Below, one piece after another: positions 24,631 to 53,343 of a DNA stretch of 64,000 nt. Source of the stretch: Vespula vulgaris (Eukaryota; Arthropoda; Insecta; Hymenoptera; Vespidae); assembly GCF_905475345.1 (NCBI RefSeq), contig NC_066607.1, forward strand, positions 930,001 through 994,000, read 5' to 3'. Numbering within the stretch: position 1 is the first letter of the stretch; every line of letters begins with the position of its first letter. The notes under the pieces are model-generated. The model did no database searches. It saw only the letters and a program-made list of their open reading frames with translations, and had not been told where the DNA came from. The position numbers and the translations under genes were made by a program.

Positions 24631-26315
24631 AATTGAAAAATGAGAAAGATTCGAACACTTACACGAGAAACCTCTGCAACGAGATTTCTTTTATTGGGAT
24701 CTGTCAATGGTGATTGAAGAGGCGAAATACTGGAAAAAGGGGGCTGTCCTAAGACAATTCTACCCAATATAGAGCCCTTCTCACGAATAATCTTTGTAAG
24801 GGCTCTAGTATCGATTTCGTATATACCTGGAACAATTTGTTCTTCCAACCATTGCGAAAGATTTTTTGTTTGACCCCAATGACTCGGTGTCTCGCAAATT
24901 TCTCCGACTATGAGACCGGCCGCCCAAATTCGATCTGATTCGAACCAACTATAATTGAATAGAATTCTTATTAGATATATCTATAACGATCGATCGATGA
25001 TTACGAAATGTTATCATTGAAAAGGATTTGACAATTCTACTTCTAGCGCGGTTCTTTACGTAAAAATACGATAAGAACATAAACGTAAGCGAGTAGAATA
25101 TAAGTTTAAAAATAGTGTCACTGATAACGATGTAACTAAGCAATATCAATAATATGATGACGATGGAATAATATTTATTTATTTTTTTGAATGACATGCA
25201 TGAAAACACGCACTCACACTTACTATGGTATACCGTATTCGTCCTTTTCATCTCCGAAGATACCATAATTACCCACAAGAGGATAAGTAAGTACCAGAAT
25301 TTGAGCATGGTAAGAAGGGTCAGTTAACGACTCAGGATAACCCACCATACCGGTCTGAAATACTAAAAAGCGTATTCGTTAAATATACATGAGTTACATG
25401 AGAATTTCTAGTTCGCTTCACAACTCACAGAACAATTGTCTTTCTAAAGTGTTTTTAAAGTGAAAACAATTTGGAATTAATGGTAGAGTGATAGAATCGA
25501 TCCATTTATGGTTATCGATCTATCATCGAAAAATTAAATATACATTAACTTAATAAATAGCCATTACTCGATCGATTTCATAGGGTTCAATGTTAGTTCG
25601 AATTTTTATCGGCAAGAAACCCTCGTAATTACGTTATCGTGGATGTTGTGAAAGAAGATACAAAAAAAAAAGAAAGAAAGAAAAACAAAACAAAGCAAAA
25701 AAAAAAAAACAAAAATAAAAAAAGAGGTAAAGTACGAATTTTACTGTGTTGAACTGTGTACGTTCTATTTTTTCTCTCTCTCCGAATGATATTCATCGTT
25801 AAAAGTTATTTCCAATGATTCCAAAGGCAATTATCAAGACGATTAGTTTGATCGCACCAACGAAGACAAAGCTACGAAGTCCACGTGCTCTTGTTCTTTA
25901 TTCATTTCGAATAGGCGCTTTATTCACATTGCCGGCTATGAAAGAGTCTCGTCGGAATCGATAACAAACATTATCGAGTCGTGGTTACAAAGCACGAACG
26001 ACATTGAATTTTTCGCAAATCAAAGTTCTCAAAGAGATGAGGATGAAAGAGAGAAAAAAAGAAAAAGAAAAAAAGAAATCCAAATTATTTCGAGAAAGCG
26101 GATATAAGCGATGTTTTTACGTTGTCGCGGAAAAAGCGTTTGAATTTATTCGTAGAAATAAAGAAAATCAGAAAAGGCACGTGTCAGAAAAACTCACCGA
26201 TTTCACCGTCGACGGATATATCGGCACCAAAGCGTCTTCCTGGGAACACAGTGCCATCCTCTAACAAGAGATAAGCATTGAAATTCTCTGAAATCTTTGA
26301 CGCGTGTTTGGACAT
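6643..26315 (-). CDS. CAD: CAD trifunctional protein, complete (25 exons)
   Basis: This cytosolic enzyme (Drosophila rudimentary) makes carbamoyl phosphate from glutamine, bicarbonate and ATP, then carbamoyl aspartate, then dihydroorotate. The ATG is at 26315-26313 and TGA at 6645-6643. Exons: 26315-26198, 25362-25224, 24948-24663, 24550-24234, 24101-23534, 23456-23223, 23136-22492, 22371-21819, 21747-20945, 20869-20671, 20586-20435, 20353-20249, 13863-13615, 13050-12799, 12004-11840, 11409-11248, 11145-10974, 10892-10777, 9361-8965, 8864-8542, 8461-8320, 8247-8177, 8096-7918, 7605-7401, 6840-6643. These sum to 6750 nt, giving 2249 aa, about the usual insect length. Every junction keeps frame, with no stop or frameshift. 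Several donors are not GTRAG. Intron 12 (6.4 kb) holds an antisense gene and intron 18 a mariner relic. The domains are described in separate entries. Identity is certain; individual boundaries may be off by a few bases. Confidence 0.97.
8965..13050 (-). other. CAD: CAD block 4: dihydroorotase
   Basis: Exons 14-19, residues about 1457-1877. The metal-binding HxH is seen in GFIDVHVHTRDPG (His about 1490 and 1492). The usual family form is HVHLREPG, so Leu-to-Thr and Glu-to-Asp changes flank it. The bridging, carboxylated Lys is in GLKMYLNETF (about 1575). Further metal or catalytic residues are seen in VHAEGQ, HICHVARKEE and CFATDHAPHT. All metal ligands are present. The last exon ends with a Ser/Pro-containing tail that begins the linker to the transcarbamylase. 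Confidence 0.93.
9492..10412 (+). mobile_element. Decayed, internally deleted mariner-like transposon in CAD intron 18
   Basis: The element is 921 bp, flanked by TA dinucleotides (9490-9491 and 10413-10414). Its inverted ends match over about 16 bases: YAAATAAGTTCGGAGC on the left against the reverse complement of GCTCCGAACTTATTTG on the right. Remnants of a mariner-family transposase are readable on the + strand: an N-terminal helix-turn-helix trace near 9800-9900, interrupted by stops and a frameshift, and a C-terminal stretch at 10010-10321 with the signature YSPDLAPSNYHLF. The middle is missing, since a full mariner is about 1.3 kb. It is non-autonomous and cannot make a working transposase. 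Confidence 0.88.
14036..14070. repeat. (AT)n microsatellite
   Basis: A pure TA run of about 34 bases in CAD intron 12. Confidence 0.85.
14363..14374. promoter_or_regulatory. Overlapping E-box and CRE motif upstream of the nested Mab-21 gene
   Basis: CACGTG (14363-14368) overlaps a perfect CRE palindrome TGACGTCA (14367-14374), about 820 bases before the Mab-21 start codon and inside a CAD intron. Both are known transcription-factor sites (bHLH and CREB/ATF). Function here is inference from sequence only. Confidence 0.3.
15005..15244 (+). other. Upstream ORF overlapping the Mab-21 start in another frame
   Basis: A 79-codon ATG-initiated frame begins MGNAENKKND and runs past the Mab-21 start at 15193 in a different frame, ending at 15244. 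Its start has T at -3, a weaker context than the downstream ATG. If transcribed, it would be an overlapping uORF that lowers translation of the main frame. It could also be an alternative N-terminus if a splice or indel restores frame. No splice site joining it to the main frame was seen. Confidence 0.35.
15193..19502 (+). CDS. Mab-21-domain protein nested antisense in a CAD intron
   Basis: Exons 15193-15404, 16366-16661, 16739-18606 and 18696-19502 give 3183 nt, or 1060 aa. The ATG at 15193 has A at -3 and G at +4. The N-terminus MGNIKSRRSRK fits an N-myristoylation signal (Gly2, Ser6) followed by basic residues, suggesting membrane attachment. Residues about 170-420 are polar and Ser/Tyr/Asp-rich. 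Residues about 420-690 match the C-terminal half of the Mab-21 fold: IHVYLMALMLHKTFI, then RLFWMIEENDRPSKWP, then DYFIRDRNLFQKIP. I could not find the acidic nucleotidyltransferase motif of the N-terminal half, so enzymatic activity as in cGAS-like receptors is not supported. The C-terminus (about 890-1060) is Pro/Ser-rich with a seven-residue repeat. The donor at 16662 (GTTGGT) is weak but is the only one tried that keeps phase. Specific function is unknown. Confidence 0.88.
19200..19347 (+). repeat. 42-bp coding tandem repeat (two alternating heptads) in the Mab-21 gene
   Basis: Seven consecutive seven-residue units are encoded: SSPTRRV, PNPIDQI, SNPTKRV, ASPIDKV, SSPTSRV, PSPVNKI, ASPTREV. 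Units of type xxPTxRV alternate with xxPIDxI, so the DNA period is 42 bases. Proline sits at position 3 of every unit. Confidence 0.9.
19503..20248. other. 3' flank of the Mab-21 gene inside CAD intron 12
   Basis: Likely 3' UTR and flank of the nested gene. Candidate polyadenylation hexamers (AATAAA) lie near 19868 and 20170 on the + strand. The stretch 20040-20165 is a mix of TA, CA and ATGT short repeats. No coding exon is seen before CAD exon 12 begins at 20249. Confidence 0.5.
20435..23769 (-). other. CAD: CAD block 2: carbamoyl-phosphate synthetase (two ATP-grasp halves)
   Basis: Later part of exon 5 through exon 11, residues about 396-1338. The first half opens with [20 protein letters not shown] and continues with TFGGQTALNCG and the ATP-grasp segment [20 protein letters not shown]. 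The second half repeats the pattern with GSGVYRIGSSVEFDWC, SMGGQLPNN and ECNVRVSRSFPFVSKTL. The two halves phosphorylate bicarbonate and carbamate respectively. No break or missing block is apparent relative to the family. Confidence 0.93.
23770..26315 (-). other. CAD: CAD block 1: glutamine amidotransferase (CPSase small-subunit part)
   Basis: Exons 1-5, residues about 1-395. The start MSKHASKISENF is followed by the conserved LLLEDGTVFPG and GMVGYPESLTDPSY segments. The class I amidotransferase nucleophile is seen in GICLGHQ (Cys about 269). The partner His and Glu lie in QFHPEH (about 353 and 355). The domain releases ammonia from glutamine and channels it to the synthetase. Known from the family: this Cys-His-Glu triad is catalytic. 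All three residues are present, so this should be an active glutaminase. Confidence 0.93.
24584..24629. repeat. 46-base pure A tract (T tract on the CAD strand) in CAD intron 3
   Basis: An unbroken run of 46 A on the + strand falls in the 112-base intron between CAD exons 3 and 4. On the transcribed strand it is a T run starting about 30 bases before the acceptor, so it may serve as an extreme polypyrimidine tract. Its exact length is prone to sequencing error. Confidence 0.9.
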
Positions 26316-26480
26316 TTTGTTAAAGCGCAGAAAAAAAAAACGTATACACGTGTATCACTATTGGACGCACGTTCACGTACCGCGGTAGAATGCTCTCTTC
26401 GAGCTACGAGAATATACTTAAGCAAGTTACCGGCAAATACGTACCGGAAACACTGTGGACGTGTTAGAAACGAACGCGAG

Positions 26481-26491
26481 CGCCATCTTAT
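26481..26491 (-). promoter_or_regulatory. YY1/Pho-like motif upstream of CAD
   Basis: On the CAD strand the sequence TAAGATGGCGC lies about 165 bases before the start codon. AAGATGGCGGC-type sites are known near start sites of housekeeping genes. The assignment is by motif resemblance only. Confidence 0.25.
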
Positions 26492-27669
26492 TCTGGCCAC
26501 GAATCATCATCCATGTGACCAAATCATTCGAAAGATTCCGATTACGCGTGCGTCCTACGAGACAAGGATCTACGAGGGAGTTTTGAACCGGATTCCTCGA
26601 TTTCAATCGATACTATGAACGTTATAATAATAATATGATGCGGCCGAGCATTCATTTAACTTAAATAGACATTCCTCCGTTCTATTGAGTTAATCTAAAA
26701 GTCTGGACGGCTTAATGGTACAAATTAGTTAGAATCTTCGACTGAACTCTAAGGACCGGTTAACTTTCTCTCTTTTCTACGGTATTGATTCTTTTTTTTT
26801 TCCTTTGAATATTGAAAGGCATATTTTACTGGAGTAACGATCAATCTTTTATTAAATGTATTGGGAAATGTATAATGATAAATAACTTTAATCGTCCGGA
26901 TTATTTATTAAAATAATATTTTTCCGAACAAATATTAATCCGTTCTATATTTCTAACTGTCCTAAAGTTTCTTTTTTAACATAAACAATAGTAATTATCG
27001 TAGAACGTAGAGATTGAACGCAGAGATAAAAAAAAAACATGTTTGTTAGCGTAAAAATAAAATGTCCTTAGGAAAATGATATATTTCCATTTTCAAACGA
27101 AAGATTAATCGAACAATTAATTGAAACAATCTTCGAAACGTTCATCGAATAATGCTCTTTTGAAAAAATAATGCTATGTTTGTGTTAAAAACAAACAAAG
27201 AAAATTAATTAAGAACAAAAAATCTACTGTTGTTTCAAAGCCTTGCATTGATTCACGAATTCGTTGTCGTCGAGATATTTAAATGTTCCGATTTAAAAAT
27301 GTCACCCTATATATTATTGCGCGCCGCACGCCCATGAGAGCAAGTATTTGATCGCACTATCAGAACTCAAAGGCTCTAATAAAAATAACAATTTATTCTA
27401 AGGTTAACGTTCGCACGTTCAAAGTCGTCCAATGCCCGACGTTGTCTCCCTCCTCTATTTCTTGTACATAGAGACCACGCTTTTCTATTTCTAGATGCTA
27501 TTCTTTTCGTTTCTCCTGTTAATATACCGGGTGATACCGAATCTTATAACAATATATGTATACAGGGTGTGTCCCAGTTTCTTTTTCTCCACGTAAAACT
27601 TTGCTAACATATTCTATAAGTAAAAGAAAGAAAAAGAAAAAACAATTATATACACATAGACACTTAAAT

Positions 27670-28620
27670 GGTTCATTAAATAGGTATTACATATTCTGAC
27701 ATTATACTGCAAATTATACTGACAATTGAATTTATTTTTTTCTATTGTTTTAATAGAGCTTTTGATATCATTTAATTGATTTTGTCGTTAATCTAATGCT
27801 TGAAGAATATTATTTTTAAACTGTTCTATTATATTTGTAATATTGATAAGGATTGATATATTTTTTGTAAGAAAGGATAAAGAATTGCTTTTTTCCTCGA
27901 TATCACATAGGAATAGATTTACATTATAATTCGATTTCAAAATGTTCGTTATCATGAATACAGATCTGACATTTATATCTACATTGTTCATTTTTCTTAA
28001 TTGGAACTAATCCTAGAACGTATTAAGTATTATTAGTTTCAACACGAGTTAATGACTAAATCGACGATCACAGCAAGTAAATATCAGAGTTTATAATATA
28101 TTAAATATATATCAAATAGATATCGATAATATGTTCTTATGGTCTATTGACGAAACATTAAACATTGTTATTTCATATTTTTGTTATAATTTTTTAATGA
28201 AACATTTAAGAACTTATCTGTGCGTATACATCATATATAAATATTATACAATGCCTGAGTTTTTATCAACATAGTCTATAAAAAAAAATTACTAATATGT
28301 ATATAGAATATGTTGATAAAAACTGACATTCTGTATAATTCACATAATACTCAAATCTTCATTATATCACAAACAAATAATAACATTTTATTTATAAATA
28401 CCGATACAAAAACAACAAAGATAAAAATATATCATCGCTTATCAATATTATAAATATAATAAAACCGTTTAAAAATAATATTCTTCAAGCATTATATTAA
28501 CAACAAAACTAGTTAAATGTTATCAAAAGCTCTATTAAAATAGACGAAAAAAAGAATAGATTCAATTTTCAATATAATTGATAGTCTAACGTTACAAAAC
28601 ACAGCACACATTTAATAGAT
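27670..28620. repeat. Fold-back (long inverted repeat) element, AT-rich
   Basis: The stretch around 27705-27870 is repeated in inverse at about 28405-28590. Shared landmarks are TTTTAATAGAGCTTTTGATA and TAATGCTTGAAGAATATTAT with its following T-rich run. A second, inner inverted pair flanks the centre (GTTTTTATCAACATA near 28258 against 28308-28323). The left half has about 350 extra unpaired bases. No transposase frame is seen. It looks like a non-autonomous fold-back DNA transposon or MITE. Confidence 0.75.
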
Positions 28621-29870
28621 CAACATTTATCGCGAAGTAACATTGAAAACATATCTTTAAAAATATTGATAATTATAGCAATTAACGTCAATTCTCTAAT
28701 TACAAACCAAGAAAGATATGACCTCCTTAGCTTATTTAAAGAAGAAAACAAACATAGTACTGACGATTCCTCGTAATGATTCATAAAGTTTCATTTAAAA
28801 TTTATGATACGCAATTCTAAATTTGAACGAAGAATTTGTGTATATCATACAAAAATACAAAAAATAAAAAACCTTAACTCAAAGAGACTTGAAAGACAAC
28901 CGTAGAAGAAAATATTTAAAAAATTCATCAAAATATAATCTGATGGATGTAATTACTCTTAGCGAAATACGTTGTATACGTGCAAATAATGTTACTCTTA
29001 CTTTCTCTTTTCAATGCACTCTCCCAATCACTTTCTCTCCCACTCCCAAGGAAAATATAAAATGTAAAAAGAAAAATTTTAATTAAAAAAAATCGTCTAC
29101 TTATTATTTATTACACCATTTTTTCTGAATTGTATTAAATATGTTTGAGATATTAGAAATTAATGTTTCAATATAAAAATTTTAATATATATTTTAATAA
29201 ATTTGTATAAACATTTTAATACATATTAAAATAAATTTTAATATCATTAATCTCGTAATTCTGTATGTATGAATAAAACAAAAAAGTTATCCGTAAATAA
29301 TATTTTATGATTGCGTTATGCTCATAAATACTTCATTTATTCTCATAAAAGAAATTATGTAAAAGTGATCTCTCGTTTATTAACTTTTTCACGATGATAG
29401 AATTGGCTATCAGTATGTTACAGTTGAATGAGACGTTATGCCATATACGCGTAGACACAGTGTCTCGCAAGGTCACGTGAAGATCATAGTATTTAGGTCG
29501 TTGGATTCCTCTTGATTTCAGTTATCATTTCACAATGATAAAGATACGTCGTTCCGTTAAAAAAAAAAAAAAGAAGAAAAAGGAAAATACAGATGATCTT
29601 GAAATCTTGGAAGATATGACCTTGAAAAAGAATTATTTGTTGTCACAACAATGTTTGTAACTTCAAAGAAAACACTTTTTTTTTATACATTCTTTTGTGG
29701 CATTACAATTAATAAAGATATTTTACATCCTACGTTTAAGTATAGGATCTATATATATTTAAATTCTTCGACTGAATCAATATAGAAATTTGTTTTATTT
29801 TTAATAAAATTAACATTAGGAGGATACTGTGTAGGAAATAAATAGTCGAACACGTTTGTAATTTTTAATA

Positions 29871-31858
29871 TTAAGCGGCCAATCTTCTGTGTTGCCATCC
29901 TTCGGTCGAATCGTTTTTGTTGTATTGCACTCTATCACCGATAAGATCGTCCCTCGCGTAATAAAATTCTATCATCGTCGGTAACAATTTATATCCGATG
30001 CTGAAAGAAATGATACCTAAAATTTAATCGTACAACTTAATTATGTACCATTTTAAAAGTAATTAACATACAAATGATTCGGCATTGGCAGAGTATTTTC
30101 GCCTCTCTGATACTCCTTTAAAATTTCATCGTGTCGCCGTTTCAAATTGTCCCAATCAACTAATCGATCTTGATAACACAAATGAGATCGAATTTTGCAG
30201 TAAAGTGGCTCTCTGTCGTAAAGATGTTTAAAGTCTATCGATTCTAATTTTTTTATTGCACCCTCAACTCGTACCTTTATCGTATTCATATAAAGATAAA
30301 AATTTCTTCTTAACGAACTAATAAACTTTTATGATATAACATGATTACATTTTTTTTTTTTTTTATAAGATAAACTCTCACCTGTCTAGCAATGTTTTGT
30401 CCTTTATTATCTATGTAACACCATACAAAACACATGGCAGCTCGTGGTACACTATCCTATGAATATAAATATGTATTTATTAAAATGTATTTTATCGAAA
30501 TAGATTTCATTTATAAAATTTCCTTCGCAATTAAATTTTCTTACCAACTCTGACGCTTTTCTACTACGTTGATCAGTTACTATTACGAAACCATCGTTAT
30601 CAAATTCTCTAAGCACTACATTTCTTGCCGCAATTTTATTGTCTCTAATAATAAAGATAATTTCTTTTTAATTTCGAAATTCATAATCGATCGATCGTAA
30701 TATACTTACATCGAGGTTGTCGCCAGGCAACAAATGTCCGGCATTTTTTGTAAATACTTTCTTGATTCTTCATGCCATGATCTGAAAAGATCCACAGGAT
30801 CATCGACGACACCATCGATCCTTGCTAAATCCGAAAATTCTTCACTGATCTTCGTTTCCTTCGTAAAACGATATGCTGCTATATGAATTGATTCTTTTGT
30901 TCTCCCAAAATAATTTATTGTTCTTACGCACACCCTTAGAAGCTAATAATTAAATTGATCATATTTAAGATCGAACAGATAAGCGAGAAGAAAAATACAG
31001 CTGATAGATAATTGGATATTATGTTAATATTCCTTCGATAATTATAATGGTAATAAAACATTATATAATTTGAGTTTATGTTAATCATAGCCTCGTTATA
31101 TAGAAAGCTTATATGTTCAAGTATAATCTGTTGTACATATTGAAGTAGAACCTGATGTTACATATTGAATCGTATATATTTTTTAACTAAGAAAGATATT
31201 TATAGATATAAAAATATGGCACTTATGCGAGTCCTCGAACGTACGTATTTGTTAAAAAAATAATCGGAAAAAGATCTGTGGTTTATGTGGTCAAGGAATG
31301 TAAGCATTAAATGTACTTTTATTTCTTTTTGTAGGAAGATTGTAAATTTTATAAAAAATAGAAAAAACTTCTAAATAAATTTTACAGCCAATCTTTTTTT
31401 TTATTCGTATTATTTTCAATGTTTCGATGATATACATTAACTAATTATTCATTTTCCAATTATATTCGATGATTTATATTTATTTTAAATTATTCATTTA
31501 ATAACTCTTGTTATTAAATTCATATTTTATGTATTAAATATATGTTAGAAATCATATTTCGTTATTCAATTAATTATTCATTTAATAACTTTTGTAATTT
31601 TTTAAGGAAAAGGTATTTTCAGTTTACTATGTATACATCAAAATGCTTACAATAAAACATTTTGCTTGATTGTATATAGAATCACTATAATTCTTGTTAC
31701 CCTCTATACGTATAAATAAATAAATGCAAGAGAAATACGATGACACTTGTTGAAAAATCCAGTCAATAAAAATATTATATAATGAATTGTGTGTACCAAC
31801 AACTATTGAAAAAATGATTTTAGAACGTTATACTTCGTATCGTAAATAATCTTACCAT
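29871..31858 (-). CDS. PNPO: Pyridoxamine/pyridoxine 5'-phosphate oxidase-like protein
   Basis: Six coding exons: 31858-31856 (ATG only), 30942-30710, 30644-30545, 30456-30382, 30274-30072, 30000-29871. They total 744 nt, or 247 aa, the usual PNPO size. Family enzymes use FMN to oxidise PNP or PMP to pyridoxal phosphate. Seen in order: DPVDLFRSWHEE, CLATTS, NVVLREFDNDGFVIVT, RSRKASEL (FMN contact region), IARQVRVEGAIKKL, then the C-terminal QHRRLAA. Against family expectation, the segment WQGQTNRLHDR is YYARDDLIGDR here, so the Arg and His that hold PLP (human Arg225 and His227) are replaced by Leu and Gly; the following Arg (229) is kept. WGGY is replaced by FIGY. The product may be a paralogue with altered activity. 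The leader MLLRVCVRTINYFGR is basic and could be mitochondrial. Confidence 0.88.
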
Positions 31859-32837
31859 GCTTATTGTACCAAACAAAATTGTAATGTTAGTGGGCTTCGT
31901 TTGTTTCACTATATAGCAGCGACACAGATCGGTTCTCGACAGACGACTGAGCAAATAGCAGTGAACTCCTTAAATATCAGCTGCTTTTAACCTCCCACCA
32001 TTTTACACATGCGCGAACTCCTCTTTAAACCTGGCAAGAAAAGCTAGAGACTTTACTTTTCCATAATTTACACAATCTAGTTTTCATTTAGTCAATCTAT
32101 TTTTTTATTTACATTAAGAAAATACATTCCAAAGATATAAGAACATATATTCGAGAAACGATTGAATAGAATATAATTATATTTAACGAAAATAACAATT
32201 TAGCGAATACTGTTCCTCCATAGACAACCATGTGTATGTTTAAATTATTATGGTGAAAAAAAAGGATGATGTTTGGAATTCGTTGAATTTAGTCAGAATT
32301 CCATTTGGTTTGAGAACGTAACTTAATCTGTCAACGTCGGTCTGGCACCGACATTGTATTTACTTATTACAAATATAGTGAATACAATTTTCTTTGATAA
32401 AATAAACTAAGATTAATTATGCCGCGTTAAACGAGAATCATTTGTGAAGATTTATTTGAAAAGACAATATAATACCGTAGTTTTATTTACAATCGTACGG
32501 AGTATGTTTAATTTGCAATAGCTTTTACTAAAGGAGGAATAACACTAAATAATATCACTACGTATATCACTATGTACGTTTAGGAAGTTATGATCTAATG
32601 GCAATAGCGATGTTTGCTCGATCGATGACGATACGAAAAAAGAATGACGAATGAAAAGTAAAAACGTTCGAATTATGCAAAAGAAAATAATATACATACG
32701 ATCGTCGTTGATTGTAAGTATTTATCACAATTTTCATTTCAGTACACGTTCGTTAATTTAAAATGACTTTTCTTTCTGTCAAAAATATATCGAATAGGAT
32801 ATCGATGTTTTTTTTTCTCTCGAACGATTGCGAATAT
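31859..32837. other. Intergenic: promoter side of PNPO-like gene and 3' flank of corin-like gene
   Basis: About 1 kb. The part next to 31859-32040 is likely the 5' UTR and promoter of the - strand PNPO-like gene. The rest is AT-rich DNA downstream of the corin-like stop. No other gene is seen. Confidence 0.5.
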
Positions 32838-51657
<18,820 letters not shown>

Positions 51658-53298
51658 CTTTGAAAATCGTTCACTTCTTCTTATCCTTCTCTTGATTCGT
51701 TCGATTTGTCAACGTTCCCCTGAAACGGCGTTGTTTTCCGCGCCCAAAACCATAAACGTCATCGCGTCGAATTTTATTCCTTTATTTCCTTTTTCTTCGA
51801 TCACCTCACTTAAGCATACGATTTTTAATCCGATTCGCACTGCACCAAAAACACCTTATTCTCCTTTTCGTTCTTCCTCTTTATTTCCTCTCGTCGAAAT
51901 AAAGAAATCCTTTTGGTAACAGATCGAATCGATGCCGTTGCGTTTTGACTCTTCTCAAGATCCCATTTCTCTTATTGGTTTATGGAAAGGAATGCGGCCG
52001 AGATTCGTACTGTAAATTATAATTATGAAATTTCAATTATAATGTGAATTTGAGAAAAAGAGAAAAAAGGAAAAGGAAAAAGAAAAATCAAAGAAAAACC
52101 GAGAAGAACGTCGAGCTTGCGATCGGTAAGATTGTGCAAAAGCACGAGACACGCGAGAAACGAGAGAATAATGTCATTCGGTATTTCGTTGCACCTTCGT
52201 GACCAACTTGATGTATCTTCTCTTCGAGGTAAACGTACACACACGGTAACACGATATCGCGGAACTTTCGATCCGTGCAGGTTCTTGACACTGTTGAACG
52301 CAATCGAGACGATTTAACGCGTCTTAACGTCTCCTTATTTAAATAACGCAAATAGTAAAATGAACGAAAATGGGTTACAGTAATTTTCAATTCAATTAAA
52401 CACAAATCTTTTTAAACGAGAAAGGGAAAGGAAAAAACGGAAAAGGAAAGAAAAAAAAAGGAAAAAGAAAAGAAAAAGGATTTGAAACGAGATTGAAAAA
52501 AAAGGAAGGAAGGAAGTAGAAAAGAAAACGTTGAAAGAAAGTTTTCACTCACTGAGAGATCCGTAGCACTGTGATAATCCGTCCAAAGATATAAGTACAC
52601 AAAGATAGATAGATAGACGCGCGAAAAGCGCGAAAGACGTCGAAACTCGTTCGAGGAAAAAGCGTCCCAGAATCACGGCACTTTCGAGTACTTGACCCAA
52701 TTTTTAACTACAGTAGCGAAAGAGAGAGAAAGAGAGAGAGAGAGAGATGGTCCATTAAAAATCACTGGCCCGTGCGAAAGTCCATTAAGATCGGACCGGT
52801 TGGTATGAACGACGCAGGTGCACGAATAGATAGAGGGACACTGTTGGCAGCTGCTAGACGTAACAACCGATGCGCGTTGTTCTCGAGGTTTGACCACGTA
52901 ACTCGATGAAGAAGAAAAGAAAAAAAATAATAATAAGTAGAAAATAATAAGGAACAAAGTGAGAGGATGGAACGTTTAAAGAAAGAGAGAGAGAGAGAGA
53001 GAGAGAGGGAGAAAGAGGGAAAGAAAGAGACCTACTATCCGTGTTGGACCGTTCGAAAAGAATGTTCTTTCGTGCTCGAGGAACGGCCAATTTCTCTCGA
53101 GCCGATGAAATCGGAGTCTGGTGCCACGAGCCGGGAGATTGTCCCGAACGCGAAGAGAGAACGGAGGGTCTGCTCTTGCCGTTCGCTCGTTCGCTCGTGG
53201 ATGCACTTTCACGTCATTACCGGTTCTCCACGGCGCGGCGGCTCGTACGTACTCCCTCTTAAAGCTGAGGGCACGCTTATGAAGCTGTCTAGAGCAAG

Positions 53299-53343
53299 GA
53301 CGACGACGACTACGACGACTACGACGACTACGACGACGACGAA
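53299..53343. repeat. (ACG/ACT)n triplet repeat
   Basis: About 15 triplets of ACG with regular ACT interruptions. Confidence 0.85.

Larger units (their letters stand above)
26316..29870. other. Intergenic stretch between CAD and the PNPO-like gene
   Basis: The first 300 bases (26316-26620) are relatively GC-rich and should hold the CAD promoter and 5' UTR. They contain GCGCCATCTTA at 26481-26491, which on the CAD strand reads TAAGATGGCGC, a YY1/Pho-like core common near start sites. The rest is strongly AT-rich. A fold-back repeat lies at 27.67-28.62 kb. A 41-codon ATG frame starts at 29535 (+ strand) with a Lys-rich start; nothing supports it as a gene. Confidence 0.5.

Noticed and set aside
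27564..27580. CAGGGTGTGTCCCAG, resembling a transposon terminus
   Set aside because: No matching inverse end was found nearby, so no element can be defined.
29535..29660. 41-codon ATG frame with Lys-rich start
   Set aside because: The Lys run comes from a poly-A tract, and there is no homology, splice partner or clear promoter.
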